In this document: piece after piece, positions 6,599-13,126 of the stretch
Layout of the letters: each line of letters begins with the position of its first letter
How positions within the stretch are numbered: the stretch's first letter is position 1
Assembly (NCBI GenBank): GCA_934177795.1
Contig: CAKPPS010000031.1
Coordinates: forward strand, 1 to 13,126
Direction of reading: 5' to 3'
Origin: an uncultured Clostridia bacterium
GTDB taxonomy: Bacteria; Bacillota; Clostridia; TANB77; CAG-508
Length of the DNA: 13,126 bases
Program-made: the position numbers and the translations under genes
The notes under the pieces: model-generated
The model's input: only the letters and a program-made list of their open reading frames with translations
The model's database searches: none
What the model was told of the DNA's origin: nothing

Positions 6599-7528
6599 AT
6601 GACAAATATGATGGACAAGTTAATAAATAAAATTCAAGAAATGCAAAATCCAACTGTAATTGGATTAGACCCTAGATATGAAATGATACCAGAGTTTATA
6701 AAAAATAAATATGAAAAAAATTTAGAAGGTGTAGCAGAAGCAATTCTTGAATTCAATAAAAAAATTATAGATGCAGTTTATGATATAATTCCAGCTGTAA
6801 AACCACAAATTGCTTTTTATGAAATGTATGGATTAGAAGGAATGAAAGTATTTGAAAAAACTTGTAAATATGCAAAAGAAAAGGGAATGATAGTAATTGC
6901 TGACATAAAAAGAGGAGATATAGGAACAACAGCTAAAGCATATTCAAATGCATTCTTAGGAAAAACATTAATAGGAGATAAAGAAGAAAGTATTTATGAT
7001 GTGGATTTTGTAACATTAAATCCATATATGGGCATAGATGCAATAAAACCGTTTATAGATGATTGTAAAAAATATAATAAGGGAGTATTTATACTAGTAA
7101 AAACATCAAATCCATCTTCAGGAGATATACAAGATTTACAGTTAGAATCAGGTGAAAAAGTATACACAAAAGTTGTAAAACTTGTTGAAGAATGGGGAAA
7201 AGATTTAGTAGGTGAATATGGATATAGTAGTATTTCAGCTGTAGTAGGAGCAACATACCCTAAACAATTAGAAGAATTAAGAAAAGAAGCTCCACACACA
7301 TTTTTCCTAATTCCTGGTTATGGAGCGCAAGGAGGAAAGGCAGAAGATATATTATTAGGTTTTGACAAAAATGGAATTGGTGGGATTGTAAATAGTTCTA
7401 GAGGACTAATGTGTGCATATAAATCTGAACGATGGAGCTCAAAATATACAGAAATGCAGTTTGCAGAAGCAACTAGAACAGAAGCGTTAAGAATGAAAGG
7501 AGAGCTAGAATGCCAAAACAATTATTAG
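6599..7528 (+). CDS. pyrF: Orotidine 5'-phosphate decarboxylase, type 2
   Basis: PyrF decarboxylates OMP to UMP, the last step of the pathway. The sequence is of the longer type 2 subgroup (309 residues here), not the short 230-residue form. The catalytic D-x-K-x-x-D is visible as ADIKRGDIGTTAKAY (D102, K104, D107). Other family stretches are VIGLDPRYEMIP (residues 20-31), PAVKPQIAFYEMYG (65-78), VFILVKTSNPSS and FLIPGYGAQGG, the phosphate-gripping end. I place the start at the ATG at 6599, 8 nt after GGAAGGAG; an in-frame TTG at 6581 lies upstream of that site and is unlikely. The last 19 nt overlap pyrK. Confidence 0.96.
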   Translation: MTNMMDKLINKIQEMQNPTVIGLDPRYEMIPEFIKNKYEKNLEGVAEAILEFNKKIIDAVYDIIPAVKPQIAFYEMYGLEGMKVFEKTCKYAKEKGMIVIADIKRGDIGTTAKAYSNAFLGKTLIGDKEESIYDVDFVTLNPYMGIDAIKPFIDDCKKYNKGVFILVKTSNPSSGDIQDLQLESGEKVYTKVVKLVEEWGKDLVGEYGYSSISAVVGATYPKQLEELRKEAPHTFFLIPGYGAQGGKAEDILLGFDKNGIGGIVNSSRGLMCAYKSERWSSKYTEMQFAEATRTEALRMKGELECQNNY

Positions 7529-8301
7529 CAGAGATTATAAAAAAAGATAAGATATTACCTGGAGTTTTTAAATTTACAGTTAAAGCAGAAGAAATAGTAG
7601 AAGATGCTAAACCAGGGAATTTTATTGAGATTAGAGTTTCTAACCAAGTGGAGCCATTTCTAAGAAGACCTATCAGTATTTATAATTTGGATAGAGAAGA
7701 TGGAACTTTAGAATTTATTTTTCAAGTTAAGGGAAAAGGAACAGAAATATTATCCAAAAAAGAAAAGGGAGATAAAATAGATATTATTGGTCCTTTAGGT
7801 CATGGAATATTTAGTATAGATAATTATAGTAATATAGCAATAATAGGTGGCGGAATAGGGATTTTTCCATTATTTGAACTTGCTAAAGAAGCATATTTAG
7901 AAAAAAAGAAGGTTAATACATATTTAGGATTTAGAAATAAAGAATGTGTGATGTTAGAAAAAGAATTTCAAAATATAAGTGATAAAATTACAATAACCAC
8001 AGATGATGGGAGTTATGCTGAAAAAGGTTATGCTATAGATTGTCTAATAAAAGATATGAAGGAAGAAAAATATGATTGTATTTGTGCTTGTGGACCACTT
8101 CCAATGTTAAAAGCTATACAGAAATACGCAATGGAAAATAGCATAGAATGTCAAATATCTTTGGAAGAAAAAATGGCTTGTGGTCTAGGCGTATGTTTAG
8201 GCTGTGCAGTAAAAACTGCAAAAAGTACTAAAGAAAATCCAGAATATTTACATGTATGCAAAAATGGTCCAGTCTTTAAGTGTAAAGATATTGAATTTTA
8301 A
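7510..8301 (+). CDS. pyrK: Dihydroorotate dehydrogenase B, electron transfer subunit
   Basis: PyrK passes electrons from the class 1B dihydroorotate dehydrogenase PyrD to NAD+. It is a 263-residue member of the ferredoxin-NADP reductase family. FLRRPISIYN (residues 50-59) is the FAD-binding RxxS motif, IGGGIGIFPLFELAK (112-126) the NAD-binding loop, and CACGPLPML (192-200) the late nucleotide contact. The C-terminal [2Fe-2S] site is C224-x4-C229-x2-C232 followed by C250 (C258 is also close). The ATG lies 7 nt after AAAGGAG and inside the end of pyrF, so translation is probably coupled. Confidence 0.96.
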   Translation: MPKQLLAEIIKKDKILPGVFKFTVKAEEIVEDAKPGNFIEIRVSNQVEPFLRRPISIYNLDREDGTLEFIFQVKGKGTEILSKKEKGDKIDIIGPLGHGIFSIDNYSNIAIIGGGIGIFPLFELAKEAYLEKKKVNTYLGFRNKECVMLEKEFQNISDKITITTDDGSYAEKGYAIDCLIKDMKEEKYDCICACGPLPMLKAIQKYAMENSIECQISLEEKMACGLGVCLGCAVKTAKSTKENPEYLHVCKNGPVFKCKDIEF

Positions 8302-8319
8302 AGATAGAGGAGAAGTAAA

Positions 8320-8868
8320 ATGCCAGGATTTTCAATACATATTGCAGTAGCAAAAGAATATATAAGAAAAAATAAAGTAAAAGATGAACAAGAATTAATT
8401 AGAGGAGTAATTGATCCAGATTATATATCACTTACAGATAAAGAAAAAAGTAAAAATATAACACATTACGGAGAATGGGGAGATTGGTCAGGAAAGCCTC
8501 AAAGTATAGATTTACAAAGATTTTTAAAAGATCCAAAAGTAGATCTAAATGAAGACTATTGGAAAGGTTATTTTATACATTTATATACAGATTATTATTT
8601 CGGAAGAAGATATTTTCATGAAGAAACAATAAAAGCCAAACAAAATGGAGAGTCATTTTATAATGATTATGATTGTCTAAACGAGTACATAATAAAAAAA
8701 TATGATATTCAAATAATGGATAAAATAAAAAAATATTTACAAACTTCAAAAGATGAAACAAAATATTTAAAACAAGAAAAAGTGGAAAAATTTATAGAAG
8801 ACATGTCTAATATAGATTTAGGACAATTTGCGGAAAAAATAATGAAAAATGGAATGGAGGAACTTTAA
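8320..8868 (+). CDS. Unknown protein resembling zinc-dependent phospholipase C / P1-nuclease-like hydrolases
   Basis: I do not recognise a specific function for this 182-residue protein. It has no signal peptide or membrane segment, so it is probably cytoplasmic. Possible metal ligands are spaced as in the zinc-dependent phospholipase C/P1 nuclease-like group: H7 in GFSIHIAVA, D32 and D34 in GVIDPDY, H49 in THYGEWGDW, and H87 with D91 in GYFIHLYTDYYFG. The assignment to that group is a motif-level inference. The gene lies 18 bp after pyrK, has GAGGAG 7 nt before its ATG, and its stop shares one base with the pyrD start (TAATG). It is therefore firmly embedded in the pyr operon and probably translationally coupled to pyrD. 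Its codon use resembles that of its neighbours. A role tied to nucleotide metabolism is possible but unproven. Confidence 0.75.
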   Translation: MPGFSIHIAVAKEYIRKNKVKDEQELIRGVIDPDYISLTDKEKSKNITHYGEWGDWSGKPQSIDLQRFLKDPKVDLNEDYWKGYFIHLYTDYYFGRRYFHEETIKAKQNGESFYNDYDCLNEYIIKKYDIQIMDKIKKYLQTSKDETKYLKQEKVEKFIEDMSNIDLGQFAEKIMKNGMEEL

Positions 8869-9776
8869 TGGACACTAGTATTAATTTTGCTGGTATACAA
8901 ATGAAAAATCCAGTAACAGTTGCATCTGGGACATTTGGATATGGTAGAGAATATGCAGAATTTTTCGATTTAGGAAAATTAGGAGCTATTATAACAAAAG
9001 GTACATCTATAAAACCTAGAAATGGAAATAAACCAGTAAGAGTATGTGAAACAGCAAGTGGAATGTTGAATAGTATCGGATTACAAAATCCAGGAGTAGA
9101 ATATTTTGCAAATAATGATTTACCTTTCTTAAGAAAATTTGATACTAAAATTATTGTTAATGCATGTGGAAGTTCAATAGAAGAATATGTCGAATTATGC
9201 AAAATTTTAGATAAATTAGATATAGATGGAGTAGAGTTAAATTTATCTTGTCCAAATGTAAAAGAAGGATGTATGGCATTTGGAAATACTTATGAAGGAG
9301 TAAAAAAAGTAACAAAAGAAGTACGAAAAGTTTTAAGTAAACCACTAATAGTAAAACTAACTCCAAATGTAACAGATATTGCAGCTATAGCCAAAGGTGT
9401 AGAAGATGGTGGGGCTGATGCAGTTTCATTAATAAATACACTATTAGGTATGAAAATTGATATTAATAAAAGAAAGCCTGTATTAGCAAATAATACAGGA
9501 GGATTATCAGGGCCTGCTATAAAGCCGATTGCAGTTAGAATGGTATATCAAGTATCGCAAGCAGTTAATATTCCAATTATGGGATTAGGAGGAATTATGA
9601 ATGGAGAAGATGCTATTGAATTTATGCTAGCAGGAGCGTCAACAATATCAATAGGAGCAGGAAATTTTGTGGATCCATATACAAGTATAAAAACTATAAA
9701 AGGAATAGAAGAATATATGGAAAAACATGATATTGATAAGTTGACAGATATAGTAGGAACTGTACAGATGAATTAA
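8868..9776 (+). CDS. pyrD: Dihydroorotate dehydrogenase, class 1B catalytic subunit
   Basis: PyrD oxidises dihydroorotate to orotate with FMN and hands electrons to PyrK. The 302-residue protein shows NPVTVASGTFGYG (residues 14-26), KGTSIKPRNGNKPVR (44-58), MLNSIGLQNPG (66-76), VNACGSS (97-103), and NLSCPNVKEG (125-134), with the catalytic base C128; a cysteine here marks class 1. Later stretches IVKLTPN, SLINTLLGM, NTGGLSGPAIKP and GLGGIMNGEDAIEFMLAGAS form the FMN site. TGGAGG lies 7 nt before the ATG and the start overlaps the preceding stop by one base. It is the last gene of the operon; a pyrE, often next in line in relatives, does not follow. Confidence 0.97.
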   Translation: MDTSINFAGIQMKNPVTVASGTFGYGREYAEFFDLGKLGAIITKGTSIKPRNGNKPVRVCETASGMLNSIGLQNPGVEYFANNDLPFLRKFDTKIIVNACGSSIEEYVELCKILDKLDIDGVELNLSCPNVKEGCMAFGNTYEGVKKVTKEVRKVLSKPLIVKLTPNVTDIAAIAKGVEDGGADAVSLINTLLGMKIDINKRKPVLANNTGGLSGPAIKPIAVRMVYQVSQAVNIPIMGLGGIMNGEDAIEFMLAGASTISIGAGNFVDPYTSIKTIKGIEEYMEKHDIDKLTDIVGTVQMN

Positions 9777-9842
9777 GGCTATATTAGGTTACAAGTTGCA
9801 TAAAAAATGGAATAAAACTATTTAAATATGGGATAGTTATAG

Positions 9843-9891
9843 CATAGTAAAATTAGATTAGAAATCTTTTTTTACTATGTTTTTTATTTTT
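9843..9891 (+). terminator. Rho-independent terminator of the pyr operon
   Basis: CATAGTAAAA (9843-9852) pairs perfectly with TTTTACTATG (9870-9879). Inside it AGAT (9855-9858) pairs with ATCT (9864-9867). A long T run (9880-9891, one A) follows. This is 66 bp after the pyrD stop and separates the operon from the next gene. Confidence 0.88.
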
Positions 9892-9935
9892 GTAAAATGA
9901 GAAAAGATAAAAATCAAAAATAAAATCAAAAAGAC

Positions 9936-9965
9936 TTGAAAAAATAATAAGGGATAATATATGAT
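9936..9965 (+). promoter_or_regulatory. Possible promoter of the prepilin-like/FGE-domain gene
   Basis: TTGAAA (9936-9941), 18 bp, then TATGAT (9960-9965). It is the best pair between the pyr terminator and the gene at 10179, but chance matches are frequent in such A+T-rich DNA. Confidence 0.4.
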
Positions 9966-9972
9966 TTAAAAG

Positions 9973-10178
9973 ACGATAAAAGTCGAAAGAAAATAGCAAT
10001 AAGAAAAATAGTCAAGTACATTGAAAATAAAATACCTTTGTAAAAAGCTGAAAGTATTTGGCTATAAAAAATTGCGAAGAAAAAGTAAAGAAGAAAAAAC
10101 AAAAAACAAGGTAATAAAAAGCAAAAAGAAGTAAATACTAAAGTAAAAAAGAAATAAAAGGAAGGAGAAACAAAAGAG
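9973..10178 (+). other. Long A-rich leader without a gene
   Basis: About 200 nt of strikingly A- and purine-rich plus-strand sequence precedes the gene at 10179. It holds only short hairpin potential (for example GAC-GATAAAA-GTC near 9972-9984) and no ORF I would call. If the promoter at 9936 is right, this is an unusually long untranslated leader. AAGGAAGGAG (10158-10167) at its end is the ribosome binding site, 11 nt before the ATG, a slightly long spacing. Confidence 0.4.
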
Positions 10179-11549
10179 ATGAAAACAAGAGAAATAAAAA
10201 CAAACAAAGGTATAACATTAATAGCATTGGTAATAACAATCATAGTATTGTTAATCTTAGCAGGAGTAACAATAGCAATGTTAACAGGAGAAAATGGAAT
10301 TATAACAAAAGCAAATAATTCCAAAAATGAAACAGCAAAAGCAACAGCAAAAGAGAAAGTACAAACAGAGGTAATGGCAAGTTATGGAACAGATGGAAAG
10401 ATTGATTTAAATCAATTAAATAAAAATTTACAAAATATAAGTGGATTAAAATATAAGGGAAGTTCAATATCAGACAGCAATAAAATAGAAAGTTTACCAG
10501 CAACTGTCACAGTAGATGGATATAATGTAAAAATAGAAGAAAATGGAACAACAACAGTAGCAGGAGAAAGCACTCCAATAACCCCACCAACAGGAGGAAC
10601 TATTACAATAACTGATGCAAAAAAAGACGAAATGAAAAATAAAACAGAGAATTCAGATTTAACAGTAACAGATGGAACAGTAAAAATCCCAGCAGGATTT
10701 AAAGTAGCAGAAGATAGTGGAACAACAATAGATGAAGGAATAGTAATAGAAGATAGTAAACAAAACCAATTTGTATGGGTGCCTGTAAAGACATATAGTG
10801 AATTTATTAGAAGAGAAGGATATTCTAATGGTAGTCAACAGAGTTACCTTTCTAACTGTGGAGAAGCAGATGCAACAGGAAACAATACAAATGCTAAAGT
10901 AATAGAAACAGCAACAACAAAAAAAGAAGCAAAAGACATGTATGCAAGTGTGAAGAAAAATGGAGGATTTTACATCGGAAGATATGAAGCAGGAAAGGAC
11001 ACAGAAGAAAAAGTAGTAGTGCAAAAAAATGCTAATGTATATAATAGGATTCCATGGTCATCAACAGGTGAAATGCAAGAAGATGAAAGAGCAACTACCG
11101 AAGGAGCAGTAGAACTATCAAGAAATTTTGCAAGAGAAAATAATTATAAAACAGTGCAAAGTACATTAATATATGGAGTACAATGGGATGCTGTGATGAA
11201 TTGGATGAAAGATGTAGAAAATTCGAGTGCTACATCAACAGATAAAAAATATATTATAGATAGTACAGGAATGGGATGGTATTTTAGAGTTTCAGGAAAT
11301 TCTGAGAATAAAACAGGAATAGATTTAAATGGAGGAAAAAACCAAGTCAAAAAAATATATGATTTGGCAGGAAATGTAGATGAATGGACTATGGAGTCCC
11401 ACGACACTGATAATCGAGTTCACAGAGGAGGCGGTTACTATGGTACAGGTTCCAACTATCCAGCTTCCTACCGTGGCAGCTTCAATCCTTCTCGCAACGG
11501 CGACGACTTCGGCATCGGTTTTCGTCCCACTTTATTCTTGAAAAGTTGA
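10179..11549 (+). CDS. Prepilin-like protein with FGE-sulfatase (C-type-lectin-like) domain; probable DGR target
   Basis: The 456 residues fall into three parts. Residues 1-40 resemble a type IV prepilin N-terminus: a short basic leader, then KG|ITLIALVITIIVLLILAGVTI, with likely processing after G11 and one membrane helix; the usual Glu at mature position 5 is Ala. Residues about 45-165 are a Thr/Asn/Lys-rich, low-complexity stalk (STPITPPTGG near 131-140). Residues about 166-452 match the FGE-sulfatase fold: PAGFKVAED, FVWVPVKTYSEF (199-210), GGFYIGRYEAGKD (262-274), YGVQWDAVMNWM (332-343), YDLAGNVDEWTMES (394-407) and RGGG...GFRP (416-450). In known systems this fold displays a variable ligand-binding surface. 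The final 145 bp differ sharply in codon use (see the variable region). It is probably membrane-anchored or pilus-associated and exposed. It stands alone between the pyr terminator and gap. No reverse transcriptase is nearby. Confidence 0.85.
   Translation: MKTREIKTNKGITLIALVITIIVLLILAGVTIAMLTGENGIITKANNSKNETAKATAKEKVQTEVMASYGTDGKIDLNQLNKNLQNISGLKYKGSSISDSNKIESLPATVTVDGYNVKIEENGTTTVAGESTPITPPTGGTITITDAKKDEMKNKTENSDLTVTDGTVKIPAGFKVAEDSGTTIDEGIVIEDSKQNQFVWVPVKTYSEFIRREGYSNGSQQSYLSNCGEADATGNNTNAKVIETATTKKEAKDMYASVKKNGGFYIGRYEAGKDTEEKVVVQKNANVYNRIPWSSTGEMQEDERATTEGAVELSRNFARENNYKTVQSTLIYGVQWDAVMNWMKDVENSSATSTDKKYIIDSTGMGWYFRVSGNSENKTGIDLNGGKNQVKKIYDLAGNVDEWTMESHDTDNRVHRGGGYYGTGSNYPASYRGSFNPSRNGDDFGIGFRPTLFLKS
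11397..11540 (+). repeat. Probable DGR variable region (VR)
   Basis: This in-frame segment codes residues 407-454. By hand count 57 of the 110 bases 11431-11540 are G or C, against 22 of 60 just upstream (11341-11400). Of codons 419-446, 26 of 28 end in C or T; Arg becomes CGT/CGC where the body of the gene uses AGA/AGG. The NNY codons for Tyr, Gly, Ser, Asn, Asp and Phe are what results when AAC/AAT template codons are changed at adenines only. The invariant-looking end, GGCATCGGTTTTCGTCCC from 11511, would be the fixed 3' part next to the initiation site. The boundaries are approximate, and no template repeat is present to align. Confidence 0.72.
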
Positions 11550-11662
11550 ACCCTAAAGTCGTAAAATTTAAAGTTGTCAGGAAAGTAGTTTTATAGGTAA
11601 AAAATATTTTTGAATATACTTATTTTACAAAAATGAAAAGGAGACAAAAAATAAAATAATAC

Positions 11663-11691
11663 TTGAAAAGTAATATTTTTTGGTATAGAAT
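11663..11691 (+). promoter_or_regulatory. Promoter of gap
   Basis: TTGAAA (11663-11668), 17 bp, TAGAAT (11686-11691). The predicted start near 11698 coincides with a small perfect hairpin, AGTCT-AGGA-AGACT (11698-11711), which would cap the 5' end of the gap mRNA and could protect it from decay. The region 11550-11662 between the previous stop codon and this promoter has no gene and no clear terminator. Confidence 0.6.
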
Positions 11692-11754
11692 GTAAGAAGT
11701 CTAGGAAGACTAAAGAAAAAAGATAAAACTTAAAAATATAAAGGAGGAATTTTT

Positions 11755-12759
11755 ATGTCAGTAAAAATAGGAATTAATGGATTTGGAAGAATAGGAAACC
11801 TTTCATTTCAGGCAGCAATAGCAAAGGAAGGAGTGGAAGTAGTTGCAATAAATGATCCATTTATTACAGCAGATTATATGGCATATATGACAAAATATGA
11901 TACAGTTCATGGAAAATTTGATGGAACTGTAGAAGCAAGAGACGGAATGTTAGTTGTAAATGGAAAAGAAATAAAAGTATATAATGAAATGGATCCACAC
12001 AATATTCCTTGGGGAGAAGTTGGAGTAGAATATGTATTAGAATGTTCAGGAGTATTTACAACACTAGAAAAAGCACAAGCACATATAGATGCTGGAGCAA
12101 AACAAGTTGTTATAAGTGCACCATCAAAAGATGCTCCAATGTTTGTAATGGGAGTTAATAATAAAGAATATAAACCAGAAATGAATATAGTATCAAATGC
12201 ATCATGTACAACTAACTGTTTAGCGCCATTAGCTAAAGTTATAAATGATAAATTTGGAATAAAAGATGGATTAATGACAACAGTACATTCAACAACAGCA
12301 ACACAAAAAACAGTAGATGGAGCCTCTAAAAAAGATTGGAGAGGTGGAAGAGCAGCAGCGGCAAATATTATACCATCTTCAACAGGAGCAGCAAAAGCAG
12401 TAGGAAAAGTTATTCCAGAATTAAATGGAAAATTAACAGGAATGTCATTCAGAGTACCAACAGTTGATGTTTCAGTAGTTGATTTAACATGTAATTTAGC
12501 AACTCCAACAACTTATGAAGAAATTTGTAAAGCAATGAAAGAAGCATCAGAAAATGAGATGAAAGGAATTGTCGGATATACAGAAGATCCTGTTGTTTCT
12601 TCAGATTTTATTTCAGATTCTCATACATCAATATTTGATGCTACAGCAGGAATAATGTTAACAGATACATTTGTAAAATTAGTATCTTGGTATGATAATG
12701 AATGGGGATATTCAAATAAATTAGTTGATTTAGCTTGCTATATTGCTTCAGTAAAATAA
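11755..12759 (+). CDS. gap: Glyceraldehyde-3-phosphate dehydrogenase (NAD-dependent, type I)
   Basis: This glycolytic enzyme converts glyceraldehyde 3-phosphate, NAD+ and phosphate to 1,3-bisphosphoglycerate in the cytoplasm. The 334-residue length is standard. KIGINGFGRIGN (residues 4-15) is the Rossmann loop, and AINDPF (31-36) has the Asp that favours NAD over NADP. SNASCTTNCLAPLAK (147-161) holds the catalytic C151, TTVHSTTATQ (175-184) the base H178, and RGGRAAAANIIPSSTGAAKA the phosphate site. SWYDNEWGYSNKLVDL near the end is the classic C-terminal signature. AAGGAGG lies 7 nt before the ATG. It has its own promoter and terminator, and no other glycolytic gene follows within the window. 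Confidence 0.98.
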   Translation: MSVKIGINGFGRIGNLSFQAAIAKEGVEVVAINDPFITADYMAYMTKYDTVHGKFDGTVEARDGMLVVNGKEIKVYNEMDPHNIPWGEVGVEYVLECSGVFTTLEKAQAHIDAGAKQVVISAPSKDAPMFVMGVNNKEYKPEMNIVSNASCTTNCLAPLAKVINDKFGIKDGLMTTVHSTTATQKTVDGASKKDWRGGRAAAANIIPSSTGAAKAVGKVIPELNGKLTGMSFRVPTVDVSVVDLTCNLATPTTYEEICKAMKEASENEMKGIVGYTEDPVVSSDFISDSHTSIFDATAGIMLTDTFVKLVSWYDNEWGYSNKLVDLACYIASVK

Positions 12760-12780
12760 AAAATATAATTGATAATAATA

Positions 12781-12819
12781 AAAAGACTAGAAATATTTAC
12801 AAAACATTTCTAGCCTTTT
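12781..12819 (+). terminator. Terminator after gap
   Basis: AAAAG (12781-12785) and CTAGAAAT (12787-12794) pair with ATTTCTAG (12806-12813) and CTTTT (12815-12819), with one A-C mismatch and an 11-nt loop. The T tract is short, so it is of moderate strength. Confidence 0.7.
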
Positions 12820-12864
12820 AAATTATATATACTATCTTATATCCAAAAGGAGAAAATAATAATT

Positions 12865-12993
12865 ATGAACAAATCATTAGTTGATTGTAATAATAAAATT
12901 AGTAGAATAAAAGATATTTCTGATAAAGCAAATAAAGACATAGATGAATTTTTAAACATGAAATTACATAAGTATATTGGTCTTGAACTATAG
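12865..12993 (+). CDS. Possible 42-residue small protein
   Basis: ATG at 12865 to TAG at 12991-12993 encodes MNKSLVDCNNKISRIKDISD followed by 22 more residues ending in KYIGLEL. The composition is hydrophilic and helix-prone, with no membrane segment or signal peptide. AAGGAG (12847-12852) lies 12 nt upstream, a long spacing. I recognise no family. It stands between the gap terminator and a further hairpin at 13099, which would be consistent with a short independent transcript. It could equally be a chance ORF, or the decayed start of a longer gene. Confidence 0.35.
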   Translation: MNKSLVDCNNKISRIKDISDKANKDIDEFLNMKLHKYIGLEL

Positions 12994-13098
12994 AAAAACA
13001 CGTGATATATGAAAAAGTATAATATTTTATATACGTCTACAAATTTTAGAGTGAATTGTAAAACTAAAATCAAGTATTAATATAAAATAATATATTTA

Positions 13099-13126
13099 AG
13101 TCTTACACTATCATAATTGTAAGACT
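13099..13126 (+). terminator. Hairpin at the right edge of the window
   Basis: AGTCTTACA (13099-13107) pairs perfectly with TGTAAGACT (13118-13126) around a 10-nt loop. Whether a T run follows cannot be seen because the window ends. It may terminate the small ORF at 12865. The 105 bp between that ORF and this hairpin show no gene. Confidence 0.5.

Noticed and set aside
9926..10324. Long open frame on the minus strand, hydrophobic (132 residues)
   Set aside because: It is the complement of the A-rich leader and the start of the 10179 gene; poly-T codons give Phe/Leu/Ile runs. There is no ribosome binding site and no family resemblance.
10659..11024. Cys-rich minus-strand open frame (121 residues)
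   Set aside because: Antisense shadow of the FGE-domain gene; its cysteines come from complemented GCA/ACA codons.
11397..11540. Ordinary horizontal transfer as the cause of the composition change
   Set aside because: The change is confined to the last 145 bp of one reading frame, affects mainly AAY-derivable codons and stays in frame with the conserved FGE fold; a foreign insertion would not normally show this pattern. It cannot be fully excluded without the template repeat.
11550..11660. DGR template repeat or downstream hairpin next to the VR
   Set aside because: No copy of the VR and no clear stem-loop was found here; only a weak direct repeat (AAAGTCGT / AAAGTTGT) is present.

Overview
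This window looks like chromosomal DNA from a very A+T-rich, low-GC Gram-positive bacterium of the Bacillota (Clostridia-like). Evidence: strong AAGGAGG ribosome binding sites, AGA/ATA/GGA-heavy codon use, a class 1B dihydroorotate dehydrogenase pair (PyrD + PyrK), a catalytic/regulatory aspartate transcarbamylase pair (PyrB + PyrI), a type 2 OMP decarboxylase, and an ISLre2-type transposase. The exact genus cannot be read from the sequence.

Layout. (1) 1-93: about three degenerate 20-bp tandem repeats, possibly the end of another element running off the window. (2) 94-1938: an insertion sequence with 14-bp perfect terminal inverted repeats and one intact ISLre2/UPF0236 transposase on the minus strand. 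About 215 bp of hairpin-rich non-coding DNA lies on the 3' side of the transposase. (3) 1939-2185: a gene-free spacer bracketed by a 16-bp inverted repeat, then scpB (chromosome condensation) and a strong hairpin terminator shared with the converging gene. (4) 2810-3667, minus: an orotate phosphoribosyltransferase-like gene with a degenerate PRPP motif, transcribed away from the pyr operon out of a shared 151-bp promoter region. (5) 3819-9776: the operon pyrB-pyrI-pyrC-pyrF-pyrK-(unknown metal-hydrolase-like gene)-pyrD, ended by a Rho-independent terminator at 9843. It covers the steps from carbamoyl phosphate + aspartate to orotate (PyrBI, PyrC, PyrDK) and the last step to UMP (PyrF). The orotate-to-OMP step (PyrE) is missing from the operon; the divergent gene is the only local candidate. 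(6) 10179-11549: a surface-type protein with a prepilin-like N-terminus and an FGE-sulfatase (C-type-lectin-like) C-terminal domain. (7) gap (glyceraldehyde-3-phosphate dehydrogenase) with its own promoter and terminator, then a possible 42-residue small ORF and a terminal hairpin.

The most exciting part is the 3' end of the 10179-11549 gene. Over about 145 bp (roughly 11397-11540) composition and codon use switch abruptly: 26 of the 28 codons 419-446 end in C or T, in a gene whose codons mostly end in A. This stretch is exactly the ligand-facing end of an FGE/C-type-lectin fold. It is what the variable region (VR) of a diversity-generating retroelement (DGR) looks like after adenine-specific mutagenesis of AAY codons. 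No reverse transcriptase and no template repeat are in the window, so if this is a DGR target it is served from elsewhere in the genome.
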